From Cordia subcordata (taxonomy: Eukaryota; Streptophyta; Magnoliopsida; Boraginales; Cordiaceae): DNA of 64,000 bases. The stretch is from the NCBI GenBank assembly GCA_028554755.1, contig JAPTOF010000001.1, positions 7,236,501 to 7,300,500 on the forward strand, in the 5' to 3' direction. The notes under the pieces were generated by a model that ran no database searches, was not told the origin of the DNA, and saw only the letters and a program-made list of their open reading frames with translations. The position numbers and the translations under genes were made by a program. Positions 14,501-25,078 of the stretch are shown here, one piece after another; the stretch's first letter is position 1, and every line of letters begins with the position of its first letter.

Positions 14501-17500
14501 TCCCTCGAGATGCTATTTACATGCTTCCTCCTCGGGTTTTTGGATGTGTCTGCTTTGTCCACAATCTCTCCCCTGTGGTAGACAAGTTAGGCCCTCGATC
14601 TATCAAGTGTGTGTTTCTTAGGTACTCTCGGCATCAAAAGGTTTACTGTCGTTACTCTCCTGAGTTACAGCGATGGTTTGTATTAGCTGATGTTACCTTC
14701 TTTGAACACACTTTTTCCCTTCTACCACCACTTCTGATACCGTGGTTGAGTCTTTACCATTTCCAATACCCACCTTCGATGCACCTTTGGCCCCTTCTCC
14801 TATTTCAGACCTCATATCCACTCCTGATGCTACTTCACCACTGCCTCCCACTGTACGTCTAGATAGACCGGACCTCTGGGTTTATTCACGCCGATCACGT
14901 CCGTTGCTACCTGCCCCGGTATCCTCTGATTCGCTGCCTTTAGATCCAGTTTCTGCTCAATCGTCTGATCTTGACATACCCATTGCTCTTCGTAAAGGTA
15001 CTCATTCATCCACCACTAAGCACCCTATATCTAACTTTGTGTCTTACGATTCTTTGTCTCCTTCATTTGCATCCTTTGTTGCCTCTCTTTCTTCTGTTTC
15101 CATTCCTAAGTCTATGGTAGAGGCTTGTGCTCATCTCGGTTGACGGGCTGCTATACTTGAAGAAATGTCTACGTTACATCATAATGGAACTTGGGAGTTA
15201 GTTGATTTGCCACCCGGCAAGTCCTCTGTTGGTTGTCGATGGGTCTATACAGTGAAAGTCTCACCAGATGGTCAGGTGGATCGTTTAAAGGCTCGACTTG
15301 TGGCCAAGGGATACACACAGGTTTATGGTCTTGATTATAGTGACACATTTTCTCCCGTTGCTAAGATGTCCTCTATTAGTATTTTCCTTTCCTTGGCAGC
15401 TATTCACCATTGGTCACTTCATCAATTGGATATCAAGAATGCTTTCCTGAATGGTGATATTGATGAGGAAGTGTATATGGAGCAACCGCCAGGGTTTATT
15501 GCTCAGGGGGAGTCTCAGAAGGTATGTCGTTTAAAGAAGGCCCCGTATGGTCTCAAGCAATCTCCGAGGGCGTGGTTTGGACGCTTTAGTACTGCAGTTC
15601 TGGAATTTGGCATGACTCATTGTAACGTGGACCATTCGGTGTTCTATTGATGCTCATCCGGTAAACGGCTTCTTTTGATTGTGTATGTAGATAATATTGT
15701 CATAACATGTGATAATAGCAACGGGATTGATGAGTTGAAGGCTTTTCTTCATCAACAATTCCAAACCAAAGACCTAGGGCCGCTTCACTATTTCTTGGGT
15801 ATTGAGGTTGCACAGTCGAAGCAAGGGGTATTTATTACCCAGCGTAAATATGCATTAGATACGTTGAGTGAGGCAGGGTTACTTGGTGCACGACCTTGTG
15901 ACTCACTTATGGACCCAAATGTAAAGCTTCTTCCAAATGAAGGGGAGTTGATATCAGATCCGGGGAGATATAGAAGGGTAGTTGGAAAACTCAATTACCT
16001 TATAGTTACTCGACCGGATATCTCTTTTGCAGTAAGTGTTGTCAGTCAGTTTCTGAACTCTCCACGAGAAAGACATTGGGAAGCAGTTATTCGAATCTTA
16101 CGGTATATTAAAGGCCCACCTGGGAAAGGCTTGCTGTATAATGACCATGGGCACATGGAGGTTGTTGGGTACTCAGACGCTGATTGGGCAGGTAGTCCTG
16201 ATAGAAGGTCCACCTCTGGTTTCTATGTGTTTGTCGAAGGAAATCTTGTTTCCTGGAAGAGTAAGAAACAAGATATAGTGGCCTGTTCAAGTGCTGAATC
16301 AAAATATCGAGCTATGGCAGTAGCCACTTGTGAGTTGATATGGGTAAAAAATCTTCTGAAAGAGATTCAAGTCACCTGTTCAAGTCCTATGAAACTTGTT
16401 TGCGATAATCAGACTGTGATACATATTGCCACAAACCCAGTGTTTCATGAAAGGACTAAACACATTGAGATAGATTGTCACTTTGTTAGGCAGAAACTAT
16501 TATCCAAGGAGATTATTACTTCTTTCATTAGCTCAAGTGATCAGTTAGCTGATCTATTTACAAAGTCTCTTAGTGGTTCTCGGGTTAAATATATTTGTAA
16601 CAAGCTGGGCACTTATGATATATATGCTCCAGCTTGAGGGGGAGTGTTAAGTATGAGTTAGGTAGTATATTATTGTAATAAGTCTCTCTCCCACATCGAA
16701 AGAGATATCATATTTTTTTATTCTCATAATATTATAAATAGAGTAGGCTAGTACTCTAAAAGGTACGAAGCTTTTAAACCATTCTCTTTATCTTTATGTC
16801 TCTTCCTTATTAACAGAGACAAAGTTAGTTTTTAACTATTTTTTATCTTTAGCTACCTCTAATCCTTGCCAACACCCGCTCCCCCGCACCCATCTGTCCT
16901 TTCTCTTTCCGCAATTAGACTTCAATTACTTCTGAGGAAATGCTTCAACTGTCTGTTCTTTTACTTCTTTATTGAGGCCGCGAGCTGTTTACGCCAGAAA
17001 CTGATCATGATCTGTGTTCTAAGATTTTGCAATATGACTATGCTTCACTTAACACTATGGTACTTGAGGCAAATTGTGACTTTCTAGTATAATCTGACAG
17101 TTAACATGGAAAAGTGCACTACTTGTTGGGAATGCTGTTTCTTGAACCTATGCAATAGTCATGGAAAAGTGCACTACTTGTTGGGACTGCTGTTTCTTGA
17201 ACTTATGCAATAGTCATCAAGGCATTTGACTAATAACAGAGCCAAGTAAATGGTGTTCTTCCAATTTCCTATTACAACATCATTGCATAAGTTGTATCCA
17301 TTGAAGTGTCACCAATGCAAAGATTTCCCTGTTATTCACACCATATGATTATCTCTCTTGCTTTCTGAAATGATCTTTCAAGTGTTTATTATATGAATTT
17401 CACTATTATGCCATGGATTGATAGATTGCAGCAGAGAGGGATCAAAACAGTCCTCCTGTCAGGGGACAGGGAAGAGGCAGTTGCAACAGTAGCCAAGACC

Positions 17501-19834
17501 GTTGGTATAGAAAGAGATTTTATCAACGCATCCTTGAAGCCACAGCAGAAATCTGGCATCATCTCAGATCTTCAAGCTGCTGGACATCGTGTAGCTATGG
17601 TAATTATCACAATTATTTTTGGTTTTACGAGTCAGAATTGTTGATGACTGGTTAGACTGAGAAGGTCAAACCTTTTCAAGAATTGGGTTGCTTTCGTCGT
17701 ATAATCATATTGAAGTAAAATCTCTGGTCTGTTGAGAAACTTGACTAGAGAGATTATACACAAGTATTTGACCTTTGCTAAGAAATAAAATAAAGGCTTT
17801 CTAACCTTTTACAGTTTGTATATTTATATTACTGTAAAGGTAAAGAAATAAAGTCTCTCTTCAAATGTGGGAGAGAGTTAATACTGTAAAGGTAAAGAAA
17901 TAAAGTCTCTCTTCAAATGTGGGAGAGAGTTAATACAACTACAATATTCAGCAACCTTTTTACCATAGGATTTTCTTATTTTTGATTTGTTACTTCTGAA
18001 CTTTGAACTTCCAACAGAAAATGGGTTCCCTGAATATCCACCCTGAAACAGATTTTTGTTACAAGTTAACTCCTTGGCGAGTAAGCAACCATTTGTGAAT
18101 TTCCAATGTCATATCTGCATTATCTGACTTTTCTTATACTATCTAAGGTTGGTGATGGCATTAATGACGCACCCTCTCTAGCTCTTGCGGATGTTGGGAT
18201 TGCTTTGCAAATTGAAGGACAAGAGAATGCTGCATCTAATGCAGCATCCATTATACTTCTAGGAAATAAACTGTCACAGGTATGCATTTTGAACTATCAA
18301 GATCTTCTACATTTCTTTCTGTTTTCTTGGCTTGCCTTGTGTTTTTATCCTTAATAATTTTGAGTACAATTTTGCAGTTACTTCTTTAGAGAAAGCATTG
18401 AATTATTAATAAAGATAGGAAAAATATTTAATAGTTTAAATTATTCTTGCTGATGGAGTTTCCTCCTCTCTCCAATTTGTGGAAGCAGATACCAGATCAC
18501 CCAAAGTTTTACACATTAACCAAGAAGCATAACACCTATAAGAAAATCACTGGCATGATATCTTGTTGGGAAGCGAAAATCTTTAGGCACCCTAACAATG
18601 TATTTCATTTGCTAAAGACCTTATGAAACCACATGCATTTGTACTGTACTCGCTTGTTTCTCAATATTTGACCATTTAGGAGTTCTGGGTTTTTATAAAC
18701 CTGTGTGTCTGTCTCCTATCCACTTCTTATATGAATACTTCTTTGTGAAGCATTCAAAGTGTTAATAAATGCTTTCGATAGTAGATTAGGTAATTTGAGC
18801 TGCTCTTTTATTAGATGATCGAGACCTCACTCTCCCTTTTTTCATTTACTAACATTATCTTGACTCTTACTTCTTTGACCATACCAAAAAGGACTACCAA
18901 GTGTGGAACTTGTACTTTCTCTGTCATTTGTCTTAAAGAACTCCTGGATTCTGTTGTAGGTAGTAGAAGCACTTGATCTTGCACGGGCAACAATGGGTAA
19001 AGTTCGTCAAAATTTGTCTTGGGCAGTAGCATATAATATTGTTGCTATTCCCTTGGCAGCTGGCTTTCTACTTCCCAACTTTGATTTTGCCATGACGCCT
19101 TCACTTTCAGGTGAGTGTGTGGTAATTGTATTTCTACTCTTCTGCAATCTTACGTTGCATTGCAAAATCCTTTTTGGTAACCTGTATTAATTTACATGCA
19201 CAATTGAGGTACAGGAAGACCAAAAATAATTTCTCGGGGATGATTTTTTGATTTAAAATAACTTGGGCTTTCACTGGTCGACTTACAAAATTTGAAGTAC
19301 AATCTTTATGAGGTGTTTGAACTTGAAAAAATCTCTGATTTTCCCGATAATGCAAAATCTGGATGCAAATAGACTAGAAAGAGCTGTTTGGGAGTAGAGA
19401 AGGGAAGGACAGAAAATAGAACACAAGGAGAAAAAGAGTTGGAACTTTTAACATACAATTGGAGGACAACTACAACACCAACATAAATCTCGACAGCCAA
19501 CTGGCTTAAAAGCTGATTCTTTTGGCATTTTATGGCTTATAAGCTGATTCTTTTGGTAAATTTGCATTGCCATAGAATGCATGAACATTCATCTGGTGCT
19601 ATAGAGTACAAGTTGTATCTTAACCACTACAGATGTAAATTGTAATATGTGGAGAACTTACAGATATAGAAATTCTTAATAACTATTTTCGTTTTGTTTT
19701 TCACAGGAGGGTTGATGGCATTGAGCTCAATATTTGTGGTCACTAACTCTCTGCTTCTTCAGTTTCACGGATCTCGCAAGAAAGGGAAAATTAGCCATGA
19801 GCAAAACCTTTCTAATAGAGAAGTCCTATTATGA
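2516..19834 (+). CDS. PAA2: PAA2/HMA8-type chloroplast copper-transporting P1B-type ATPase (17 exons)
   Basis: P1B-ATPase that in Arabidopsis sits in the thylakoid membrane and moves copper into the lumen for plastocyanin. The joined exons give 901 residues, close to Arabidopsis PAA2. Visible in order: Ser/Arg-rich N-terminus of ~60 residues like a plastid transit peptide; one heavy-metal domain with GMMCGAC (C96, C99); membrane segments including the CPC motif (C510-P-C512); TGE 390-392 in the actuator domain; DKTGT with the phosphorylated Asp at 554; SEHP-type SHP (H592-P593); GDGIND 767-772. The MMCGAC variant and the C-terminal half resemble PAA2 rather than PAA1. All catalytic motifs are present, so the gene looks functional even though intron 13 has been enlarged by a Copia element. 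Start chosen at the first ATG before the transit peptide. Copper-dependent turnover known for PAA2 cannot be seen here. Confidence 0.95.
4290..6043. other. PAA2 intron 4
   Basis: At 1.75 kb it is the largest PAA2 intron apart from intron 13. It contains a stretch near 4850-5120 with repeated ACACTTGG words and a C-run followed by an A-run at 5485-5512. I see no element with clear ends. Confidence 0.6.
8927..9178 (-). mobile_element. TRIM (miniature LTR element) in PAA2 intron 9
   Basis: Two direct repeats, 8927-9003 and 9107-9178, share the core CTCATCTAAAA then TTAAGCTATT and end in TCCAACA. The same 5 bases, TGAAG, flank the unit (8922-8926 and 9179-9183), as expected of an LTR-element target duplication. 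Next to the second repeat is ACTCTAAAATCA, a decayed form of GCTCTGATACCA, the complement of the initiator-Met-tRNA primer site, which sets the orientation as minus. The unit is 252 bp with ~103 bp of internal sequence and no coding capacity, the hallmark of a terminal-repeat retrotransposon in miniature. The repeats have diverged noticeably, so it is old. Confidence 0.8.
11693..11863 (+). repeat. 5' LTR of the Copia element
   Basis: 171 bp, TG...CA ends. Compared by eye with the 3' LTR it has 9 mismatches and no indels (about 95% identity). Contains AT-rich TATAAATAG-like sequence near 11790, a possible promoter core. Confidence 0.95.
11864..11876 (+). other. primer-binding site of the Copia element
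   Basis: TGGTATTAGAGCC directly abuts the LTR end. It differs at one position from the usual TGGTATCAGAGC complementary to initiator Met-tRNA. Confidence 0.85.
12405..13200 (+). pseudogene. Copia gag (frameshifted at its end)
   Basis: Nucleocapsid-precursor region. The reading frame from ATG 12405 shows the plant Copia gag pattern (an LNGKNYSSW block near the start, then a D-rich helical region) and a Gly/Arg-rich tail. The frame shifts near 13190 at a G-rich run, after which the zinc knuckle continues in another frame. In that knuckle the first cysteine position is Arg (CGT), so the CCHC motif is incomplete even ignoring the frameshift. The gene cannot make a normal Gag in this copy. Confidence 0.85.
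13208..13800 (+). pseudogene. Copia zinc knuckle and aspartic protease region
   Basis: Third part of the polyprotein in a shifted frame. The protease motif LDSGASNH is present near 13498-13522 with the catalytic Asp intact, followed by the family's hydrophobic strand pattern. The frame is lost again between about 13760 and 13830, before the integrase. Confidence 0.85.
13822..14740 (+). pseudogene. Copia integrase, interrupted by a stop
   Basis: Contains the zinc-binding region ending in CETCQLGK and the catalytic core (HSDIWGP, FIDDYS, then [13 protein letters not shown]). The core frame is interrupted by TAG at 14218-14220, just before the FRSDN block. The second His-equivalent in the LGxPS motif reads Arg. 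Another frame change occurs near 14740. It would not yield active integrase. Confidence 0.88.
14742..16637 (+). pseudogene. Copia reverse transcriptase and RNase H, with two stops and an altered active site
   Basis: Starts in a Pro/Ser-rich linker, then RT blocks ([42 protein letters not shown]). TGA stops at 15141-15143 and 15648-15650 interrupt the frame. The catalytic YVDD block reads YVDN (15684-15695): the second metal-binding Asp codon has become AAT. RNase H follows with [10 protein letters not shown] and ends at TGA 16635-16637 after DLFTKSLSG. This copy cannot reverse-transcribe on its own. Confidence 0.9.
16645..16815 (+). repeat. 3' LTR of the Copia element
   Basis: 171 bp, preceded immediately by the polypurine tract GAGGGGGAG and followed by the target duplication GAGAC at 16816-16820. 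Confidence 0.95.
17105..17214. repeat. 55-bp tandem duplication in PAA2 intron 13
   Basis: Two head-to-tail copies, 17105-17159 and 17160-17214, each starting CATGGAAAAGTGCACTACTT. They differ at two positions by eye. It lies outside the Copia element, in host intron sequence. Confidence 0.9.
17831..17934. repeat. 52-bp tandem duplication in PAA2 intron 14
   Basis: Two copies, 17831-17882 and 17883-17934, starting ACTGTAAAGGTAAAGAAATA. No mismatch seen by eye, so the duplication is recent or maintained. Confidence 0.9.
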
Positions 19835-19879
19835 ACCTTCTATGCAGAGAGTGTACTCTATGAATTTTCTACCTATTGC

Positions 19880-19949
19880 AATAAAATCGGTTGCTGCATG
19901 TGTGTTAGCACCAAATGTGCCTTGTGAAATTTCTAATTATTGCAATAAA
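19880..19949 (+). terminator. candidate polyadenylation signals of PAA2
   Basis: AATAAA occurs at 19880-19885 and 19944-19949, both inside the words TTGCAATAAAATCG, about 45 and 110 bases past the stop codon. The repeated context suggests a short local duplication with a 64-base offset. Which site is used cannot be read from the sequence. Confidence 0.45.
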
Positions 19950-19954
19950 ATCGC

Positions 19955-22900
19955 GTACCATATAAATGTGTGTATGTGTGCGTGTGTGTGACAAGAATAA
20001 ACATGGCACAAGCCTAGCAACTGTTTGAATAATTTGATGTTTCTCTTGGCTTCGTATGGGAAGAGCTATATGCTCTCTATGGTCAGGACTTTTGTTTTTC
20101 TTTTTTTTTCATCCCGATTCAACTTTTATTTCTTATGAGATTCAAACTTAAACCATCATTTTGGAATTTTTTATTTTTTTTGACGGTTGCTGAAATTGTT
20201 TTTCGGTCGCGTGGTTGTGGTAATTGTTATGTTTATGATTGATTGAGGTGTTTCTTTTTCAACTCAAATTACCACTTCTTTTAAAACGTGATGAATGTTG
20301 GAGAAAGCCTGTTTGCCAAAAGAATCCACGTTATCATTGCAACATTAATTGAGAAGGAAATGATTCCTCTCCCCTTGACCAAAACGGGTCGGCTGACTGC
20401 CACGTCAGCTTCAAAGGAGGTAACGCTATCTGTTATCATTTCATGGTCAACAGTGTATAAATATTGTCTTTATGAGTTGAGGCTTTCTTGTTGGAGATTT
20501 TGAATGGTAGATCTTTAGTTTCACATTTGATTACGATAATTTTGTCTAATATATATTTCAAGCCCGATTTCAAAGATGTGTTTCTTCTTCAAAAGGCAAA
20601 GTAAGTCTTTGTCTTTTGAGTTTCTCTGAATTTTATTTGGAGGTTTTTTTTTTTTTTTTTTGTCTAGAATTTCCTCTTATCTCTCAATGCTGGTTAACAA
20701 TTCAGTATGTTTACATTCGTGCCAACTCCATGGCAACTTTGATCGTTTATACGATCATGATGTGTCATTTTGTCTTTAATAGGACCTGTACACTTTTTTT
20801 AAAGCATGTTTGTTTGTTTTCAATTCTTCTTTCTTTTTGTTTACTACATATATATATATTTTTTTTTCTCTTGTTAATATAAATATTTGTTTGTTCTCGA
20901 GAAAAAAAAAATAGATATATTAAAGCGTGCATGTTGGTGCAACAATTTACGTGACCCAAATGTGGCTTAGACATTGGATCATAGTTCTGTCCACCGACAG
21001 CCCAAGATGTATGTGTTCTCTCTGCCATAATATGTAAGGAGAAAAAGACAATTTCCATTTAAATTTCAAGTCGCCTTTGAATCTGTCAGTCGCTATACTA
21101 ATGGGCCACAACAAAGAGGCCCATGAAGCAGAACAATGTGGCTTGCCTCTGATGTCCTTCCACAACCAAACAGAGAAATTAGCAGAGGACCACATTATCT
21201 CCATTCCGTACTTCTATTTTTTTTTCTGGTTTTTTACCTTTTTTTTCTTTTTCACGAGTTGGCTGCATAAGAGCAATGATCCACTTATAATATTATAATG
21301 TTATTGTAAGTTGGACTCGAATATTGTAAATAATCTATATTATTCCATTATAATTATATTAAAAGTTTACAGTCGGAATATTTCGTTCACAATAATATCT
21401 TACAAGTAAAATCCATCCCAGCTGTATAATTGGGTATGTACTATTGGACACTGGCATTTTCAGAGAGCATCAGAGGAAATTATAGTACTCCATACAAGGG
21501 TATCTTTTTTCTCGATTGCTTGAAGTAAATTTCCTAAAAGTTCAAATCTTGTTTGTCCAAAAATATCTGCTAGCGGAATCATAAATTCATTTTTCCTCTG
21601 GTACATTCCAAGACATTAAAAGCCTTATTCAGATATATTGATACTTTAAGACTTCCACCTATCATAAATTTTTATTTAAAATGAGTATAATTTTAATATT
21701 TTTTTCATTTGACACGAAAAAATGTGAATATGCAACTACTGGAAAAAGATAGAGACTTTTTATTCTCTATCTTGGTCTCTAATAAAACTAAATAAATGTA
21801 ATACCTCGTCTGATATTAGTTTTATTGATGAGTCTGTAGCTTCAAAGGAAACAATAACTGAAACTGTTGATATTCCTTGAAAGCCGAACCAATCTCTTGT
21901 GAATCATCACATTAAACTCTTTAGTTTTGTAGCAAGAAATAAGGATCATGTAAAAAGATTTCATTGCCTAACTTTGTTATCAAACAAATGTCTTCTTGGT
22001 GATCATGTGATGCCATCATATCACAAGAAACAAAACGTATAAGCCAATAGACATCAGATTCTCATAATTCCAGCTTCTTTTGAGCCGCTCCTTTCCTAAA
22101 GAAGAAAAATTCTCTTAGGCATTCTATTACTTTTGTTGAATATAAAACCCATAAAAGACACCAAAAATGTATCCCACCATATCCTGCTCTCTCTCTGTAT
22201 TGTTTTTCCTTTTTCTAAAATTACGAGAACACTTTTTTAAAGTCCCTCAAACATACAAGTCTTAATTTTCTTGAAAAGCGCTAGAAAATAAAACCCCGAC
22301 CAATAATAATGCGCGATGGAGATTAGTTGGTCATCCTGCTCTTATTGTTAATTAGATACTGGACAAGTATTTTAGATCAAAATGTTTGAAGGTTTCTAGT
22401 TTGATTGCATTATAATTTGAGTACATAACAAAGAATAGTGTAATGGTTGGGGGTCCTTTTGCTGCATTTGGCTAGGCAATGCAATTTGGGGGAGACAAAA
22501 CCTTAAATACACACATTAAATAGGCACGTGATCAGGAACAAATGTTGTTGGAGGCATTTTTATGCAGAAACAATTTCCATGTGATATTGGGTCCCACACA
22601 CTGTTTCTCTCCTAATTCTTCAACTAAATTATGGGGTTTTTGTTTTATGTTTATGTTCTTCATTTTCTTCGTAAGAATAATCATAACATTGTGTATTTCA
22701 TACATTCTGGTTTGCAGCCTCCTACCCACTGATATCACCATAGAAATTCTCTTATGTGGTGAACAATGCTCGTGAGAACACATTTTTTTTTTCCTTTTTC
22801 TATTTAAGTATGGATTTTATTCTTGGATATATATATGTTATCCTATTAAATTGTATTGCATGTGACAAATTTTTGGCATCATTTGTAATAAAGCATTGAG

Positions 22901-23377
22901 TGTCAAAAATATCCATTACTTAAAACATGAATTAATAGTGTGATATATATATTGAGTAATACAAGTGGTAATAGTGGGCGTGAATAGTTGTCACACCCCA
23001 AGTGCACGAACAAGACTGGTATTGCAGGTATAAATTATTTAGTCTCTCAAATTAATTGGTTTAAAATAGTCTACCCATGTTATTAGTTATACTTACATTT
23101 CACATTATAAACTATAACCCCGTTGAGGACTTAACATCCTCGTCAAAGGAGTCCCCAAACCCAATCCCCTATGCCTTAGAGTGAGATTGAAATTGTAGGT
23201 TTAACCATTCACTTATAAACAAGTCAAAGATTACTCTAAAAATCAATGTGAACTAGACCTCAAATAATTTGTAAAAACTAAAGTGACTTATTGCATTATT
23301 CTATTCCTTTAAAGGAATTTTTAAGGTGCTTTTACTTATTGACAATAACTACAATGACATCATAACGTTGCAACTTA
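19955..23377. other. spacer, no gene seen
   Basis: AT-rich spacer after PAA2. Contains a GT-rich microsatellite (19967-19990), T runs near 20103 and 20650, and an AT microsatellite near 20852. The open frames here lack family motifs and codon bias, and I do not support any gene. Confidence 0.6.
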
Positions 23378-23851
23378 GAGAGTGTTTGGATTGACTTATA
23401 AAAAAGTTACTTAAAGCACTTCTGGCTTTAAGTGATTTTTTTTTATTGTCAACTTTAAGTAGTTACACGTTTGAATAAAAATTGTAGTTATAAAAATAAG
23501 TATTTACATGTTTGATTAAAGTGGGTTGAAAAGTAAGCTATATAGTTAAAATAACTTTTAAGGATATTAAAATATAATTTAAAAAGGTAAGTATAATATA
23601 AAAGAGTAAAGATATTTTAGTAATAAAAATAAAAAGGTAAGGGTAAGATAGTAAATGATTCTGGTCAAATTTACTTTTTTTCAATATGCTTAAAGCCATA
23701 AAAAATAAAAGCTGGGGTTGGAGAGCTTTTTATTTTCTACTTAAAGTTACTTAAAAAAAAGTACATTTTTAATTAAAACAAACACTTCTATTGACTTAAA
23801 TTAGACTTTAAGCATGTTTGACAAAAAAAAAAAACCAAACCAAACACCCTC
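23378..23851. mobile_element. MITE-like element with terminal inverted repeats
   Basis: Left end GAGAGTGTTTGGATTG is inverted at the right end (complement GAGGGTGTTTGGTTTGG). The left flank is TTA and the right TTC, i.e. an imperfect TTA duplication as in PIF/Harbinger elements. 474 bp, AT-rich, no coding capacity. The element type is inferred from the ends only. Confidence 0.5.
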
Positions 23852-24509
23852 TTCAGCCATTCGAATTCAACAATTTAGTTTACATGAATGTGGTACTTTA
23901 AAAAGCTATGTACTGGGGAACTTCAATAATTGGATTCTGCAATAATTTGGCTTCGCCATTGATTGTACATCATGTTATATGTAAGAGAGGAAAATAAATT
24001 AATTTCTTTAAGTATTTCTCAGCAAATCGTCATTTTTTTTTCCTTTTAAGTCGAAGATAAATGGTTAAGTATTTGAAACAGTTTGAATTTGCTTATTTTA
24101 AGCTTCGTATAAGTAATTAATGATTATAAGTAATTTTTAGTGCTTACAAGTAAGTAAATAGATGTCCAGATAAAAATGTGTTTATAACTTTTTGACTTAT
24201 TTGCTAAATATATAGGTGCTTATAAACAATAATGTTGATCCAAATGACTAAAGTGGACCTTTTAATTAATAAATTTTTTACTTTTCTTGCATTTTCAAGA
24301 GTTAAAAAACTTTTTATTTAGTCAAATTTAATTGCTTATGAGCATTAAAAAAAAGTAAAAGAAATAGTTCTGCTTCTTTCTTATTTATAAACTATTACTT
24401 ATTTATAAACAAAATTTACAAAATTTATTATTTTTATTTTTATTTATAATAAATTTAAATAACTTATAAGCAAAACCAAAGTACCTCTGTCTCCTTTACT
24501 CATACATGC

Positions 24510-24522
24510 ACAATATCCGTCG
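24510..24522 (+). repeat. left target-site duplication of the SINE
   Basis: ACAATATCCGTCG, repeated exactly at 24777-24789. Confidence 0.9.
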
Positions 24523-24776
24523 TGCCCCCAGGGGCATAGGTGAGTTGGTAAGTGGCCAGGTGATTAGGGTGGAGACACCCTGACAACGCGGGATCGAGTC
24601 CGTGTGGCGGCAGTACTCCGCTGAAATATTGTGGGGGCTGTTGCTGGATTTCCACGCCCGTTGGTCCTCTCCCTGGTCGGGCTGCCACTCACGCACATCC
24701 CTCGATTTACCTCCCGCCTGGTTAAGGGGCCTCTGGCCAGGTGGGAAAGGGGTTCTCCTTTGGTTAACCCTTTTGG
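24523..24776 (+). mobile_element. tRNA-derived SINE
   Basis: 254-bp GC-rich island in AT-rich spacer, flanked by a perfect 13-bp target duplication. Near its 5' end is TAGGTGAGTTGG (24537-24548), matching the tRNA box A (TAGCTCAGTTGG), and 42 bases further GGATCGAGTCC (24591-24601) matches box B. These are the internal RNA polymerase III promoter of a tRNA-related SINE head. The body that follows has no coding meaning, and the 3' end is short T-rich (CCCTTTTGG) rather than poly(A), as in some plant SINEs. Not a tRNA gene: no acceptor stem or anticodon arm can be built after box B. Confidence 0.9.
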
Positions 24777-24789
24777 ACAATATCCGTCG
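24777..24789 (+). repeat. right target-site duplication of the SINE
   Basis: Same 13 bases as 24510-24522. Confidence 0.9.
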
Positions 24790-24963
24790 CGACTCGTGAA
24801 ACACGAAAACTAGTATGCTAAGCCGGAGTTTGAGTTTGACTTTATACTCCTTCCGAATATATAATATACACAGATTAACTTGTAATAAATATTTTTATAA
24901 TTATATTATTTATTTATCACCATTAAACTTCTCTGGTCACAATGAAAGACAATTAAATATTTA

Positions 24964-25078
24964 AAGCCTGTTTGGCTCTACTTATTTAGAGCTTATAAGT
25001 CCCAATAATAAAAAACTAAGTGAGAGTTTTATTGTTCTGGCTCATAAGCCCCAAAATAACCAGAGCCAAAACAAACTC
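24964..25078. mobile_element. small foldback MITE
   Basis: 115 bp. The left end (AAGCCTGTTTGGCTCTAC) and the complement of the right end (AGAGTTTGTTTTGGCTCTGG) are similar over ~35 bases, so nearly the whole unit can fold back. TTA flanks both ends (24961-24963 and 25079-25081), suggesting a Tourist/PIF-Harbinger type MITE. Confidence 0.5.

Larger units (their letters stand above)
11693..16815 (+). mobile_element. full-length Ty1/Copia LTR retrotransposon in PAA2 intron 13
   Basis: 5.1-kb element with 171-bp LTRs beginning TGTTAAG and ending TTAACA, flanked by a perfect 5-bp target duplication GAGAC (11688-11692 and 16816-16820). A primer site resembling the complement of initiator Met-tRNA (TGGTATTAGAGCC, 11864-11876) follows the 5' LTR, and a purine tract (GAGGGGGAG, ending 16644) precedes the 3' LTR. 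Gene order gag, protease, integrase, reverse transcriptase, RNase H makes it Copia. It lies in the same orientation as the host gene, so its LTR could act on PAA2 transcripts, though the exons around it remain intact. The coding region is broken in several places. Confidence 0.97.
2516..19834 (+). other. PAA2: exon map of PAA2
   Basis: Coding exons, set by GT-AG sites that keep the frame and match the family: 2516-3155, 3853-3930, 4055-4152, 4236-4289, 6044-6130, 6591-6755, 7029-7139, 7554-7622, 8507-8616, 9726-9831, 10585-10651, 10900-10979, 11099-11553, 17425-17599, 18148-18279, 18960-19110, 19707-19834. Lengths sum to 2706 nt, a multiple of three, with the TGA at 19832-19834. Exon 11 holds the CPC motif, exon 12 ends after the DK of DKTGT, and exon 15 starts with the V before GDGIND. 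No non-canonical splice site was needed. Confidence 0.9.

Noticed and set aside
20288..20503. 71-codon open frame after PAA2
   Set aside because: No recognisable motif and no conserved context; likely chance.
24537..24601. Possible tRNA gene
   Set aside because: Box A and box B are present, but no complete cloverleaf can be drawn and the unit is bounded by a 13-bp target duplication, so it is the head of a SINE.
24496..24813. Overlapping open frames on both strands
   Set aside because: They arise from the GC-rich SINE body and have no protein motif.
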